Assembly: GCA_024704765.1 (NCBI GenBank)
Contig: JAKMXF010000354.1
Coordinates: 930,690 to 994,689, forward strand
Reading direction: 5' to 3'
Source: Oopsacas minuta
Taxonomy: Eukaryota > Porifera > Hexactinellida > Lyssacinosida > Leucopsacidae
Length of the DNA: 64,000 bases
Part shown: piece after piece, positions 63,666-64,000 of the stretch
How positions within the stretch are numbered: the stretch's first letter is position 1
How the letters are laid out: each line of letters begins with the position of its first letter
Notes under the pieces: model-generated
What the model saw: only the letters and a program-made list of their open reading frames with translations
Told to the model about the DNA's origin: nothing
The model's database searches: none
Program-made: the position numbers and the translations under genes

Positions 63666-64000
63666 ATATGAATAGTGAAGTCATTAGATTAAACTCCCCA
63701 TCGCTTGTAAATACAATTCACTTTATCATACTGTTTAAACAAATAGCTCGTAGCTGATTTGAATACCAAAGATGCTGGAGTGTATCTAAGTAAAATCGGT
63801 TGTCTTAAGGGTACTTGTACAATAATCAGGAGGTACGGGCAATAGGTCAAATCAAATGTACAAATACCCAAACCATCAAAGTTACATCATTACGTTGGTT
63901 ATATCGAAGTAATCGTCGCGATCCTTTGAACTTTGATATATTGGCAGTTTACTGTGTTTATCTCTGATAAATACAGTATAACTATTGAAAATTTGTGTAA
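63666..64000. other. downstream of NCBP3, no gene seen
   Basis: Holds the NCBP3 3' end and a truncated family A element. No frame is supported to the window edge. Confidence 0.5.
63840..63955. mobile_element. truncated family A MITE
   Basis: Interior AAACCATCAAAGTTACAT and GGTTATATCGAAGTAATCG match other family A copies; only the right end (GGCAGTTTACTGTG) is recognisable. Confidence 0.65.

Overview
The window is nuclear DNA from an early-branching animal. A compact demosponge-like genome fits best; this is inferred from gene content and was not checked by search. It is AT-rich, genes lie on both strands a few hundred bases apart, and introns are mostly 50-200 bp with clean GT-AG sites. Animal-only proteins are present: laminin, a TIAM/still-life GEF, a tetraspanin, BLOC1S3 and an ankyrin/SOCS-box protein. 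The checkpoint gene is an unduplicated BUB1/BUBR1 type. I rebuilt multi-exon genes by matching splice sites, intron phase and family sequence; the exon lists in the entries keep one open frame from start to stop.

Layout. 1-16.7 kb: 3' end of an STXBP4-like gene, a TPR gene, a small zinc-binding protein, LMF1, a small protein sharing its leader with a later annexin-like gene, a MadBub kinase, an MDM1-like gene, mitochondrial L24, proteasome subunit Rpn10/PSMD4 and the annexin-like gene. 16.9-24.7 kb: one nine-exon PARP-family gene (minus strand) with five repeated Cys-His modules. Its introns hold four complete genes: GFER/ALR, an LRAT-like protein, BLOC1S3 and an FBXO30/40-like protein. 25-42 kb: tetraspanin, a 17-exon ZC3H18-like gene, NFS1, SVIP, a coiled-coil protein, UBA2, a small RIIa/DPY-30-like protein, an ankyrin-SOCS protein with a CaaX end, and TENT4. 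42-62.4 kb: one 11-exon TIAM/still-life gene whose introns hold seven genes: a laminin chain, DECR2, a coiled-coil protein, an SLC2A-like sugar transporter and three related small bZIP proteins. 62.5-63.7 kb: NCBP3.

The most unusual items are the laminin chain that has both a beta-type LF domain and a gamma/alpha-type L4 domain, the modular PARP with a substituted catalytic Glu, the trio of small Maf-like bZIP genes in one intron, an LRAT-like protein with Ser at the expected Cys, and short inverted-repeat elements (at least four families) that fill many introns. Most genes are housekeeping genes with separate roles. ZC3H18, NCBP3 and TENT4 do share nuclear RNA processing and decay, but nothing here shows that they are co-regulated.
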